64,000 nt of DNA from Pochonia chlamydosporia 170 (Eukaryota > Ascomycota > Sordariomycetes > Hypocreales > Clavicipitaceae), in contig NC_035790.1 of NCBI RefSeq assembly GCF_001653235.2, forward strand, positions 2,356,001-2,420,000, read 5' to 3'. The notes beneath the pieces are model-generated. The model was not told the origin of the DNA, did not search any database, and saw only the letters and a list, made by a program, of their open reading frames with translations. The first letter of the stretch is position 1. Each line of letters begins with the position of its first letter. Made by a program: the position numbers and the translations under genes. This document shows positions 12,801 to 25,400 of the stretch, piece after piece.

Positions 12801-15800
12801 AAATTAAAGTACATCGACCTAGCGTAAGACGATTCAGTAAACATCCCATAGTCGGCCTATCCTACCTGTGGACGGGGTCAAGTATCTTGACCGGAGGGTA
12901 GGACAATTGGCGACCCTGTCTTGGGGTGTGAAATTATATAGTATCAGGTTTTCAACACTCCGGAGACATCAAAGCCCCAAAGTCTCTCCAGAAATCCTTT
13001 CCTGTCTAAATTCGGCGTTCAAACTAACCGACCATGCCCGTCCCATGCAGCGCAAAGTGCATATACACAGACAGCTTGCAGAATCCCAATCATCCTGCAC
13101 AGCCTGCCCCTTTGGTTGTGTTGCATATCGGGTTGACCGAAAACAGCAGGGCTCTGAGAAACATGGTTCGTAGTCGTGAGGCCTTACTATACGATTTTGC
13201 ATAGACTGCCATTCCACAGTGCCATGAGTACACCTATTGTGGATGTCGAATTCAAGCCGAGAGGATGAAGTTACGGGGACAGCTCCGCTGGAACCTCGTG
13301 AGAGGTGTTCTAAAACCAGTTGGTTTGTGCAGTTTGTCCCGAGGAGAGCCGTGAGAATCCAGAAAGGTGATGGGCTTCTTAGAGAGGGTGTGTGCTCAGC
13401 GCCCATAGTGGTTGCGTAAGTAAAAGCCAGCATTGGACCGACGTGTTCAACCCAGTCTCTTTCTAACCCAATAGCCCTGCAAAAGAGGTTCTAGTTTCAT
13501 GTTCCCAGATTCTACGCCTGCAATTAATGTTAGCACTATTATCATTAATCTGTATTCAAGACAAATTTGCTTCCTGAGATACTCCCAAAAAGTCTCAAGT
13601 GAGTTGTGAAGCAGAGTGGGCCTTGACATCCTTCACTACGCAAGCATAATAAGCTCAGCATGGTGCTTTGTAATGAACATCTGACTGATCTTTGGGTAAT
13701 TTGAAGCACAAGTACAGTTGACTGCTCTACCCGAACACTCCAGCATATCATTTGCCGGGATTCCCTCCGTCATAAGCTGTGAGGACGCGAGGGAAGTGGA
13801 TTTGGGGCCACTGCATTTCTAATTGGTGCTAATTTGCACCGAGATGCTGGTCCTTTCAACTCAAGGAATGGCTGCAATCCTCAAAACATGTTTCGAAATC
13901 CAACCAGACCTTGAATGCCAGCTGTATTCGAAAAAAAAAAAAAAAAACATCTTCGGGCAGTTTGCGGTACACAGTATGTAACCGCGGTGCAACCTCGACG
14001 GGTGTCTGGTTTGTGAGGATGAATATGATGTACCCGACATGAAGGGCCGCATCCTGTTATGAAGCCCTGGGTCACAGATTCTGCTTCAGCTAATAAAATC
14101 TCGAACAGCAACACGGATGATGTATGCAACATCTGACAAACCAAACCTCGAAGCATCGAGCACAGGCAAAGGACCATGACGACCGAATGTCTAAACATAG
14201 TTTAGCCAGATGCAACTGCCCTGAAACCCTCCTTACACCCAAGGTAACAACGGCCAACTAGGCAGCGACATTTCGCCACAAAGGATCGCCAGATATGCAG
14301 GTTGGCTTCATGCATCATGATGAACCCTTTGCCACATGGGAGAAGGGTTTAAGCCAACAAGTCTCTGGCCTGGCATGAACGTCAGCGTGCCGAGAAGATC
14401 GTTACTTCAAAGAAGTGCAAGCCTGGGGAGGATTAAATGAAACTTTTGGTGTACTTTCTTCTTATGCTGCTATTTTTCAATTCGTCAAGTTCACATCTCA
14501 CCGTTACCTTCATATCTCTCTTTCAATTTTGCAGCGGACAAGCGCAGTTATGAATGAGAGCCTCGGTATCCTGGAGAGAAATATGGGTACTAGAGGAATA
14601 TCAGCATACAGAGCCAAAGTCGCCAGACTGTACTGTAGAGCGGAACAGTTTCTCCAGAGCCAATTGGGGGAGAACTGATACCCACGATACCTAGCACAGG
14701 GCCGTTCCTCTGGACAGACGGGAAGAACGAAAGCTGCATAGACTGCAACTCTGTCGCTGGGGGCCAGATCCACACTTGCATGGCCCAACAGGGTTGGATG
14801 ACAGACATGGTTCCAGGATGGGAGGGACGGCTGGCCACTGTCATGGGAGAGGGAGGGGTGTCAAGGGGGTGTGGTGAGATGGGATTGAATTTGTTTGATT
14901 CTTCAGCGACAGCCGGATGCGCTTTGTCCTGACGTTGGTCGACGTTCCGATTGGGACCAGTGTCCGCAGCCACACCACTGTGTGAAATGGAAGACTGGTT
15001 GATCCACACACAATGACCTTTTGCTTTAGAGTCCTACATCTGTGGCAAGTTGCCTGCCATTGGGTGAAATAGACGCCGTTCCGATGAAGGCATCTGGGCC
15101 TCAAAGTGCTTCTAAACGTGCTGTATTGGCTTGCACCCATGGCTAAGTAACCATAAGGCAAAGGCGGCAGCAAGTTGACCGTCTTTAACCCTCTTGGCCT
15201 GCTGCAGCGTGTGGTTGGCTTGCACACCTTTTTTTCCGTGGTTGGTCGGGATCACGGCTCGGAGATAGGAAACCTAGCGCGCTAAGCCCAGTGAACTCTT
15301 AACAAAGAAGAAGCATTCACGCCCGTTCTGTTCATGTGTAGTAGGTATAATTGCGAAATGGTGTAGATTGGACGGATTGTTGATCAATGATGTTGCAAGA
15401 TAAAATTGAACTTCAGGATTTACGTTCCATTTGATGGATGATGGCTGGAAGTCTCCTGCCCCTCGTGCTTTCCTCAACAACTGTTGCGAGCTTGTAAGGA
15501 AGGTGTTAGCTTGGAGCAAAACGAAACGACATGATCAAGAACAGCTACAACAAGAGCAACAACAAAATTACCCACCACTACTACAGCCATTGAGAAAATC
15601 GCCCTGCTTCATGCGTTGGCCCCTTGCTGACAAACTGGACACCTTTCTTCACACGCTCGAGCAAGATGCGGCAGGTGAGATGCCACGCCTCCAAGTCGTG
15701 GTAATACTATATTAAGACCACCAGGAAGCATTTCTGATGCCCGATGCTCATAATCCATATTCGCCCGAACCTTTCGGCTCCGGTTTTGCCGCGTTTCTCA

Positions 15801-18623
15801 CATGCACTTTGGTACCATTTTATTCACGTTGTGGCTTAGACCGAGTGGAAGACAGATACTGCTCCTACTGCCAGTGTCCTGAGCACGAGCCGTGAATTGG
15901 TAGTTGACGTTGGCTAGACCTGACCTTTGCATTTGAGTTTCACGCCTCGACGCCATCCCGCTTTGCCCTTACGGCCCTGTGGAGGACCGAAAAGCTTCCT
16001 GCCACTCCGGCCGGCATAAGCACGAGAGGTGGATGGTAGATGCTCCATCGCCCCCAGCTTGCCCTCTTCTGGTGGAAACGGTACGATGCTTTTGCACTCA
16101 ACGCTTGTAGGCAAGCAAATTTCTCCTCCATACACCTAATAAGCGCTCCGAATCGAGTCTGTAAGTTGCTCGCCCCCTCTTTTCATGGATGTTCCGCACT
16201 GAACAAGTCAGCTCAGTTCCCACTATTTACGTGAACTGACTCTTGCCCTTCTCAACGGTACAGTAGGTGTTCTGGAGATACTATCACTCCAAAGATGACA
16301 TGCGGCTACTTATCTGAGCTGTTGAAAATCTATCCAGATCGGTTAAATCTGCTGTGGAAGAAGGGCTTCCTCTGCAGTAATGTACAGCTGCGTGCTGAGA
16401 TCACAATCAGCAATCGAACCGGAAACAAGGTGCCTTCTAGGCGTCATGGCTTTAGAAAACCATACACATCAGTCCAGACGGTCGACCCCCCTTGGCGCCC
16501 AGTCCACACTGCAATTGGCCCCATTTGCCAGTACGGTCATGTCCGCTTCCCATGATGCTGGCATGGGAGGCAGGCGGTCATCGTCCACCACCGCCAAGTC
16601 CCACAGAGTACCCAAGCGTAAGGCAGCAAGGATCCCAATCCTACTTCTGGGATGCTGCCATGGAGAGGCTCGCCTTGGAAAGCACTAAGAGGAGTTTGCA
16701 GCAAGCAATTTGACGTTGTTGGCTAGCCAAGGCCTGAAGATATAATCTAATGCTAGCCAGAGCTGTTAGCCATCCGAAAGGTGAACTACCGGTTCTGTTC
16801 AGTTTGGACAAGACACACATGATATCCCGAGTTGCTGAAGTAATCACACAGTGGACGATGGCGTTACAACAATTCAAACAGCAGAGAGTGACTGCAACTT
16901 AAGCAGACTGCAAGGCGAGCTGACGGATTCTGAGCGGCTCAGCCTGAAATCGACAGCAAGGTTAGCTTGCACTTGGGTGCTGGGATGGCAGGCTTGGAGG
17001 GCTACAACGCCTGATTTTGATGTCAAATTCTTCGGCTCTCGTCTCACGAACCTGGGCCAGCACCTTAGCGTCACTTCACTTCTGCACACACCCATCCACC
17101 TCGGGCAATTCGTTGTACCTCAACTCCGTGCTTGTGTGTTGGTGGTTCATTGGGAGAATAGACGGCTTCGATTTGCCCCTAGTCCAACCGGACACCTCCG
17201 TGTAAACCCTGTCTGGCTTCGACAGACACGCATGCATGGATTTGGCCGCCTCTCTTGTTCACTGGAACGTCCAAAGATGGGTCCCCCCATTCTGGAGCCT
17301 AGAGCATCATATCGATCCCTTCCCTTCCCCGCTACGCCACACGCCAGACTCCCCCTAGGCCAGGGCAAGTTGGGGCTTTGCAGTCTGGTTGACAGGCTGC
17401 TGGTTGTTATTGGCATGGTATCGGGCTGTCTGGTGGGTGAAAGAGACGTCTGGCGCGACAACGCACAGGCCAGACAACTGAGCAGCCATTCTTCTCACTC
17501 GTCCACACCCACACACCTCAAAGACACCAGCACAACCAGATGTGCGTATTTTACTAACTTGCAAGGAGCCGCTGCCTCATCATGCGCACACCCCAGTAGA
17601 GGAGAAATCCACAGAGAATTCGCTCTGTTTCCAAAGAATCCCACGCCCCCAAAGAGCGAGATGCCGCCGATTCTGTGGGTAACCTCACCACCGAGAGCAC
17701 AGGTAGGGTCTGTCTGCCCGTACCTTGCTTGGTGTCCTGAACCATGCTGGCCATGCTGCGACTAGTTGTGCCTGCCATGTTCCCATGCCCTGAACTTGAG
17801 TACGGGGGGTCTTTTGCTGTAGCATCTGAGTGTCTCCCGGCGGCAGTTTGCTTCCTATACCTTACCGTCCCCTCCTTCACCACGGCCCCGGCGTCTTGCA
17901 CCAAGACTAAGATATGAACTCCACTTGATGTCGGTACCGCCTCTTTCTATAATACAAGCCGATGCCCTTGCTTGGGTTTCCAGCATCTCGTGAATCATTC
18001 CCCAAAGGATATCTTCATTCTCCTTGCCACCTCTTACCTGCAAGCAAACCTCTCTCCTCTTAGACATCGAGTTCTAGAGGTGGGAACTTGGTCACCATCC
18101 TACTTACTCTCTGCACGCATCCTGAACAACGATTCTTAGATTTTCAAAAGCACCTGTAAGTCTTACTGGGGCCGACCTCTTCTCGAAGCTTGGATGATTT
18201 CTTGGGCGATGGAATAACAACAGGTAATACTTACAACTGACACGGAGCAGGACAACTGCGCATAACATACCTTCGCCACTCCTCGTTTCTGAGAAGCCTC
18301 CATCCACAGCGGCTTTTTGAATGCTAGTTCTAGTATTACCACCTCACTGCTTCCAATTCTCACACAGTTTTCTTTTGCGGCTGCTCTCTTTGGAGGTCTG
18401 TGTCAAGAGCAGAGACTGCCTTCGTTGAAATCTTCCCTCCGCCAACCCCGCTAGTATCCCTTATTCAGAGGGATACAGTCAAGGAACACCAAATCGGCAT
18501 CAATTAGGCTTCTGTTCATAGACAGAGTCAGCATGAGGTATGCGTTTCCCCCTCAGTGGCCAAGATCCCAGCTTAACAAAGCAAAATAGTGCGGTTGCTA
18601 TCCAGTTCGACGCTTCCTTTGCC
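9843..18623. other. Gene desert, left arm (about 8.8 kb)
   Basis: The first few hundred bases, rich in T runs, should be the Pkr1 promoter. From about 10.3 kb to 18.6 kb I find no frame with protein-like composition, no coherent exon chain, no transposase or reverse-transcriptase motif and no tRNA. Base composition is balanced, not the AT-rich character expected of strongly RIP-mutated DNA. A 17-base A run lies at 13931-13947. A CAA-rich tract (about 15535-15590) resembles fungal leader sequence. A 304-codon open stretch at 16851-17765 looks accidental. The arm may hold regulatory DNA or non-coding transcription for the zinc-finger gene; that is inference. Confidence 0.5.
13931..13947. repeat. 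Run of 17 A
   Basis: Uninterrupted homopolymer inside the gene desert. It may be a simple slippage tract or the remains of a reverse-transcribed tail; no duplicated flanks were noticed. Confidence 0.9.
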
Positions 18624-19661
18624 ATGGGGCCTAGATCAGCATTTACTTGGCCTGGTGAGGAACCTCTTGGCCACTAACTAGAAAACCCCTTTACTAAATA
18701 GAACATCTAGGGTCACTTGATGCAGGATCCTCAGGGCAAAGTGTTCTCGGAACGGACCTCAGTTCGCTCGTCAGCGGCTCCGAAGCAAGCTTGACTCCTC
18801 CCAGCGAAACCAGATCATTGGCATCTAGCCCACCACGCGGATCCATGACCCCTGAAGAACAGGAGATGAAGCGACACAGAGATAGAGCCCGCAGAGAGGT
18901 CAAGATGACGACAAGGATGCGACGTACCGATAGTGCCTCGTACACTACCTCGCCGCCGCCCATCGCATTGAACGATGTTTCCAGTGCTATTCCTCTGCCA
19001 CTTTATTCAACGGCGCCCTCAGTGTCTATCCTCGCGGACCCTTCTCCAGCCTTACACAACCAGACGTATCTTTCGACATATAATCATGCCCTACAGGATG
19101 CATCGCACACTTCACAGTTGTTCACTTCCTCTCCTTACCAACAGTCAATGTAAGTTGAACTTGTGGTTTCAGAGCTGAGTGTGGGCTAATACAGCTGCCA
19201 GATCATCGCCATACAGCATGTCAATGGACTACCCTGGCACCATCTACTCTTCTTCAGGCGACTTTAGGTACGTAGGATCGATCCGCGTGTCATCTCTCGT
19301 TGCGAAAAATCATCGCTCACAGGAATCACATAGCACTCGTGGCACCTCTCTTTCCGTCTCGCAGGATACAAGCCTCCTTTACTCCGTACCCACGGCTCCG
19401 CAAGTTACCCATACCAACAACGGCCAAGAAGGTAGTCACGTCAGAGTTGTGCAGAGTCGACCAAAACCTCGATGCTGGGAGCACGGCTGCAATGGCAGAC
19501 AATTCTCCACCTTTAGCAACCTACTTCGACATCAGCGAGAGAAATCGGGCCAAGCGGCCAAAGCATCATGCCCAAACTGTGGAGCTGAATTCACACGAAC
19601 TACGGCAAGAAATGGACACTTGTTGCACGATAAGTGTAAGCAGCGAAGAGGCAACAACTAA
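18624..19661 (+). CDS. C2H2-type zinc-finger protein, putative transcription factor
   Basis: Probable nuclear DNA-binding protein. Proposed exons are 18624-18654, 18702-19149, 19202-19267 and 19334-19661, giving about 290 residues. The frame through 18702-19149 is open and conserved-looking: LTPPSETRSLASSPPRGS leads into a basic, helical segment, TPEEQEMKRHRDRARREVK, then a Ser/Pro/Tyr-rich linker. The C-terminus has two zinc-binding units: C-x4-C with H in CWEHGCNGRQFSTFSNLLRH, then CPNCGAEFTRTTARNGHLLH ending HDKC. The protein ends in a basic tail. The last two exon joins are less certain; intron 19268-19333 is a multiple of three and may be retained. The first exon (MGPRSAFTWP) is inferred from frame and a GTGAGG donor. 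It is the only supported gene between Pkr1 and APC2. Its targets cannot be inferred. Confidence 0.68.
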
Positions 19662-20227
19662 AGCAACGAAATTCATCGGAGACGCCCATCAATACGGATT
19701 CCACGACTAAGCTTGCTGGCTTGGGACCCGTATTTTACCTCTTGTGGCCAAAATACGACCTTGGGGACGAAGTGTCTTGAACCGGGCTTACACACTTGAC
19801 GCCAAGACGGGCTCAAATTTTAAACCAACACGAAACCTGTACGACTACACCACCCATTCTGTTCACGTCTAATTTTTTTTTTGTTGCAAAGTTCTTCTCG
19901 ATCTTGGTTAGGGTTGTACGTTTGGCGCATCTGGAAGCTAGGGTTTGATTGGTCTTTGGCTTGGGTTATCGGTGAAACCTGCAGCTATGGGCACGGGAGG
20001 CCAAGAGATCGGGCTCCTGCCTGAACGGCTGAGGGATTTTACAAAGTGGTTGTTTTGATTTTGGGATATATCCACGTTGATGATAAGGGTCTTGATGAAA
20101 AATGTCAACAGGCGTTATTGGAGTTACAGGCCGGGCATATTTTGGGAAATCAGAGGAGAACACAGGCAGCACGCAGACAGTGAATTACTATTGATCAATT
20201 GCGAATATCACAGCCATTATATTGAAT

Positions 20228-20271
20228 ACAGCACAGCACAGCACATCACAGCACACTGCACTACACTACAG
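20228..20271. repeat. CA-rich simple repeat (ACAGC/ACACT units)
   Basis: Imperfect ACAGC and CACTA units in a row about 570 bp downstream of the zinc-finger gene. It looks like a degenerate microsatellite. Confidence 0.7.
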
Positions 20272-21585
20272 TTCACCAGAGTTTAGTACAATGCATCGGG
20301 ATACACCCCTGATGCAAACTCCACGTGCGTAACATGGCACGACGGGCTGGATCGCGCGCGCAAGTCAGATTTGGAATGTTGCCATCGAGGTCGGTTCGGT
20401 CGAGATGCGCCCAACCAACCACATGCCGTCTGGGATGATCTGACGGGACAAGTGTGAGAGGGAGGGGGTTGTCGGGACCGTGCAGATTCTCCTCGTGGAG
20501 ACGGCAACACATGTATTGTACAATAATATGGTGTGGCATTGGGAACCAGACTTGACATTTCAAGAGAGAGGCTCATGACGTCTGACAGATTTAGTTAGTT
20601 GGATGCAGGTGGTGCGGTAGCGTCTCCAGCGGCCAGAGTACGACTTGGTGGGTTCAGTCTGGTGTTTGTTTGGGTATATGGACTGGATGGACCGGAGACC
20701 AGACGGGATGGGATGGGATGTGATGGGAACGCTGGGAGAGGGAGAGGGGAATGGATAGGCCAAGCGACCCCCAAACACTTGGGGAACATTTGGACTCGGA
20801 AAGACGCCGAAATGGAGTCTTCTCCCAGTTGAGGGCCAAGCAAGGGCCAGTTGCCTAGTAAGGCCACGCGGGGGCGAAAAGAACGTCCAGTTCGATCGTG
20901 TGTTGTCAAGTCTGGCTCGCTACTGAGTACGTCAGCTCTGTCAAGTCCCTGATGATAGGTGGTGTGGTCGTCTGGTGGTGTGGCGGGAAGGCCAGCGATC
21001 AGATGCTGATGATTGTGCAGATGTTGTGTAACTTGCATTATGATCCAAGTTTGAGGGATATGGGCAGGTTGTGAACTCGGCGCCAGACTTGACTTGACAC
21101 AAGTCTATCCAGATGTTCTCTTCTAAGTACTGCACTATGCTGTACTGTACGTAGTGTTTGGGCTATTGCTTATGCCAAGCCGTCTGTTTATCAATTCTCA
21201 CCAGACTGCCCGGACAAACCTCCGTTGCCTTAAAACCATCATGACGACAAGAAGTTGGCTCGAGCTCGCAACGGCCTTGGAATCAGATCAGAATGAAGAA
21301 GGCGGCCAAAGGCTCTGCACGGGGAGCCGGATGCCAGAGGTCTGGTGATCGCAGCACACTGCATGGAGCACAATTAGCTCTTGCACATGCGACAAATGTT
21401 GTCCAGGCCTAGGGTACAAACCAACCTTGTGCCTGTTATGACCCTGAGAATATTGCCTATTCATAAAGTAGGTATGTACTTGACTCCATAAAGCAAAGAA
21501 GGTGGAGGGCAGCACACGTCGTCGAAACTCTACCTGGTCCTGCCATCAACCCTTGCTAGGCATTTGGTGCTGGGCTCTTGGAGGC

Positions 21586-21633
21586 GTCAACATCAATGTC
21601 AACATCAACGTCAACATCAACGTCAACATCAAT
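21586..21633. repeat. Four tandem 12-bp units (GTCAACATCAAY)
   Basis: Four consecutive units differ only at the final base (T, C, C, T). Inside each unit GTCAAC and ATCAAY are themselves near repeats, so the tract is a degenerate hexamer array. It would encode an Asn/Val/Ile repeat if translated, but no gene surrounds it. Confidence 0.85.
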
Positions 21634-22061
21634 GTCCATGCCAATGCCAATGGGTGGTGTGGCTCACAGATCATCAATCTTGCCCAAGACAGCGATCCAA
21701 AGCTCGGTGCGAACTCAACTGGGAACAGGACAAGGAGCAATACCCAGGCTAGGGAAAATGATGTGCGTGACAGTTGAACGTTGACATCGAGCCAATCCAG
21801 ACGGAGACGGAACCAGACAGGGACCAGACAGGGACTCAACAGACATGGATGGCGACCGCGAGACCCAGACGTGGGGGGAGCAAGGGGGGTTCCAGTTTTG
21901 TGTTGTGAGTTGACTAAGTCGTCTAGCCCGAGTTGGCGATAGTGGGAGCACAAAGTGGCAGCACCCACCGAGGACGTGCCTGCCCACCCACCTGTTTCAA
22001 TGTTCACCTGCCCACTTGCACCTGCCTGGCCTTGCCTGCCTGCCCAACTGCAAAGCTTCGA

Positions 22062-22077
22062 GTCAAGTCGACTTGAC
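22062..22077. repeat. Perfect 16-bp palindrome GTCAAGTCGACTTGAC
   Basis: The sequence equals its own reverse complement over all 16 bases and stops there (flanks A and G). Each half contains TTGAC/GTCAA, the same core seen in the dispersed CCAGACTTGAC motifs nearby. It could be a homodimer binding site or a chance event. Confidence 0.8.
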
Positions 22078-22394
22078 GCTGGTTGACTTTTTGAATTTTT
22101 GAATTCTGATCTGGTGCTCTGATGGCCAGGTCAGAGCCTGGCTTGGTTCAATGTTGGCTTGGCTGTCTGCAAGTGCCCAATCGACTGGTCTCAAATGCCC
22201 GTTTCTTTTTCTCTTGCTTGTCAGGTCTGGCTATTCCATGTCTGGTCTGTATCGACTCGTATCAGAATTGACGCCAAATCATCAAGAGTCTAACAATATC
22301 GCCAGCCAGACTTGACGCCGTCCTTGCACCCCCGCCCTCGCCTAAATTGTTCGATGTGTGCAGCACGTACAGTACAGTACTCACATACCAGAAT

Positions 22395-22423
22395 GTACCT
22401 ACCTAGGTACCTTAGGTAGGTAC
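22395..22423. repeat. Inverted repeat with 11-bp arms and 7-base loop
   Basis: The left arm GTACCTACCTA pairs perfectly with the right arm TAGGTAGGTAC around a GGTACCT spacer. Related CCTAGGTAGG-type sequences are frequently seen in fungal intergenic DNA, so this is probably a dispersed genomic motif and not a gene-specific site. Confidence 0.8.
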
Positions 22424-25400
22424 CAAGGTATGTATGGCATGCTCTTCCTTGCCCTCTCGACACCTCGATATAGACAAGGATATCGTTTGAACTTATTGTT
22501 CTGTGCGAAGCATTGACCAGTTCTCCAGTCTACAGTAACATACCACACTGCACTGCTACTATGCCCGACAATCGTCGAACACTATTGCCGACAGAAAGGG
22601 GGGTTTCTGGGGTTTCCAGCTCAAAGTCCTGCCCGTCAGGCTTTAGCGTCTGGAGCTTAGAAAACACGCCAGACACCAAGGGAGATCATCAGATCAAACT
22701 TTTGATCGTAAGCTAGGATATTTCCTCACACTGCCGCTCCCCGCTCCCGCCGCAAGAACATACATACATACTCTATGACAGTCTGTCTTCTTTTAGCCGG
22801 GGCAAGACATCCCCCGAAGTCAACGTTGCCTCTGTGGCTTTCCCTTAGTCCAGTTTGAGGCGGTAGGGTCACTAATCGCTTGGGACTGGACGTCTTGTTG
22901 ACCGATTTTCGATGCTTTCAAAGTTTCTGGAAAACGCCCACAAAGCCAAACACGGCAATGCTGTGCAACCCTAGGCCACCAAGGCATCTACTTGGGGGAC
23001 ACAAGACGTGAAACCAGGGGACTTTTGAAAGGTGGCATTCTTTTTTTCCACTTCCAGCCTCCATGCTTGCCGCCTCGGCACCGGTTTGGCTACACAATGC
23101 AAGACATGGCCACAGCCTCGTTCCCTTTTCACGCTCGTGCGCAAGACAATGTCGAAGAAAATGTTGCCTATTTTTGGCTTGTCGTTGGACAGAATACCAA
23201 TAAGTCAACGGAAAGGTGTGACGGCGTCATACAGCAACGCACAGCGTGAAGTGCTCTGCTGGGAATACCACGGGGAACAAAGAAGTACTACTAGTCAGGA
23301 TGTACATGAACTTTGCCCCAGCAAATTCACCATACCTAGGAAGATGTGATCCAAATTCCGCAAATCTAGACATGTCAGTAAATCATTAGTGCCCTACTGC
23401 TAAGTCTACAAAGTGGCGGGCCGTCGAGGCGATTTGCAGCTTGTTCCCCGGACGCAGATAATACCGGATGCCAGGCCCGGTGGACCTCTTAACCCGGACG
23501 ATAATGGGGCGCTAGAGATTGAAGAACATGTGTCTTGAATCATGCAAAACAAGTCAGACAAAACATGCCATCAACTGTCACCGCGCTGTGTGCACACAGA
23601 TCCGAGCAAAAAACCCCCGTGAATCGATGGAGCTTCGTCAGGGCATTTTGCAACCCGGCGAAACGGAACCGAAACACGTCTCCAGTACCAGCTTGAGACC
23701 CCAACGAAGAAACCAGAAAGAGGCACTTGAAAATTTGGATACTACGCCCTTCTGCGTCCCTTAGCCCAGTTAGGCTTTAGTCCTGAGATGCAATGTATAT
23801 CTTGGCCTGCGACGGTGGACTGCCCATGTTTTTGTGTTGCGATGGCCTGCAACAAAATGCTACTTGCTGTGACTGTTCCAAGCCTTTGCCCATGAACCTG
23901 CGTGAGTCGCCTGAAGAACTGCCTTCCGGCCGGCAAATGGAAACAGGCTAGACGGACTTAGCCTGGATGAATACAGACAAATTAATCTATGTCTCAACCA
24001 CTCCGGCGCACAAATCAGCAACCGAGGAGGTGCCCTAGGACAGCTTGAGGCTACTGTACGATACGATGCGCAATTAGCCTGGCCCCCAAATTTGTCCTGA
24101 GATCGATGACCGGCGGGAGTTTGGCCAAGACTCAAGCTTGAGCTACTCGGTAAGTGAAGAAGAGTGAGTGATTTTGGTGGTTGGCACCCGTTTTGGGAAA
24201 TTCGTCAATTTAAAGTGCCACTAGATCTTACACCCTGACGATAGTGGCAGCACTAACACCACCTTTCGGGGCCTGGACGATGGTCAAGTTTGCACTAGGA
24301 ACTGGAAACTTTGGAGCGCCGAGCAAGCGAACGATGACGCTGTCTCAGCCATTTTGGGACGGGTTGGGGGCCGTTGTTTAGTAGCCATGGCTTGATGTGG
24401 ACCAGAGCTAGTTGGGCCTGGTGCATGGTGATTTACCATTCACCGTTCAATCAACACAGAAGATGGTCGATGGTGGAGTCTCGTCTGCCCGATTATTTGG
24501 GTGATGATCATTGGGGACGCCCCCCAAAGCGGAAAAATCACCCTACCTTGCATATTTTAGCTGCTCGCCTTTGGGGGTTTGGGACTAATTATGGGCGAAC
24601 TGCGACAGATCAACAAGCGAAACAAGATTTGATTCAGATACAATGGTGGTAAATACACCACAAATAGAGTGGCGAGTTTGATGGGGATCTCTATGGTGTA
24701 ATATGCCGTTGCCACGATGAATATCGGCCAAAGGTGCCCGCCCGCTTTCAAAACTGGGTGTAAACCAACCGCAGAATCAAGATTCTTTGACTTCCACATG
24801 AACTGGAGGCTGAACAGCACATTGCTCCCTGTTGGATGCGGACCAGGCCGGCTGCACATGGGCTGACCGCTCACTTCAACAATACAGTCAGGTTCGGGTT
24901 CGACTCGTCGCCTGGCATGATGGAGGCGGCTCGCTCGCTTAGAGGGAGAGTATCATCACTTGGTGCCGCCGCCAGGGGTCCTGGCTGGAGGCCCTTCTGT
25001 GGACTGTTCAAGTTGCACTGTAGAAGGAATCAGGGTCTAGCTGTAGGACTCATGTTGAATGTGCAAGTTTGAGACTCACATCAATTAATCTGTGGCGAAC
25101 GGTCACGGCACATCCGGCTTTGATTCATCCACATTTGACTACGCTAACAAACAAACTGTTTTTAGAAAGTCAAGTATATCCTACATTACTATGAAATTCC
25201 AGGAGTTACCCCAAAACCACACCTGCCTGCAAGTGGCATCATTGTGCCCCAGCCGTGCTCACAACGAACACCCAACATTGAACCTCCAAACCACCACCTA
25301 GGCTCAGTGGAGACGGAAATAATAACCAACTGTCTCACACCGCAGCAAACTATGTAGCTGCTGCAGAAATTCTCTTTGGAGGATAATTCATCACAATTCA

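Noticed and set aside
14590..15227. Overlapping minus-strand frames of 139 and 128 codons
   Set aside because: They share no amino-acid style across the overlap and show no recognisable motif; likely chance.
16851..17765. 304-codon plus-strand open frame
   Set aside because: Its composition looks random (Arg, Ser, Cys and Leu scattered), there are no domains, and no splice or neighbouring exon logic; overlapping frames on the other strand are equally good.
19901..19950. Telomere-like TTAGGG and TAGGGTT pieces
   Set aside because: Only isolated single units, not an array, and genes lie on both sides.
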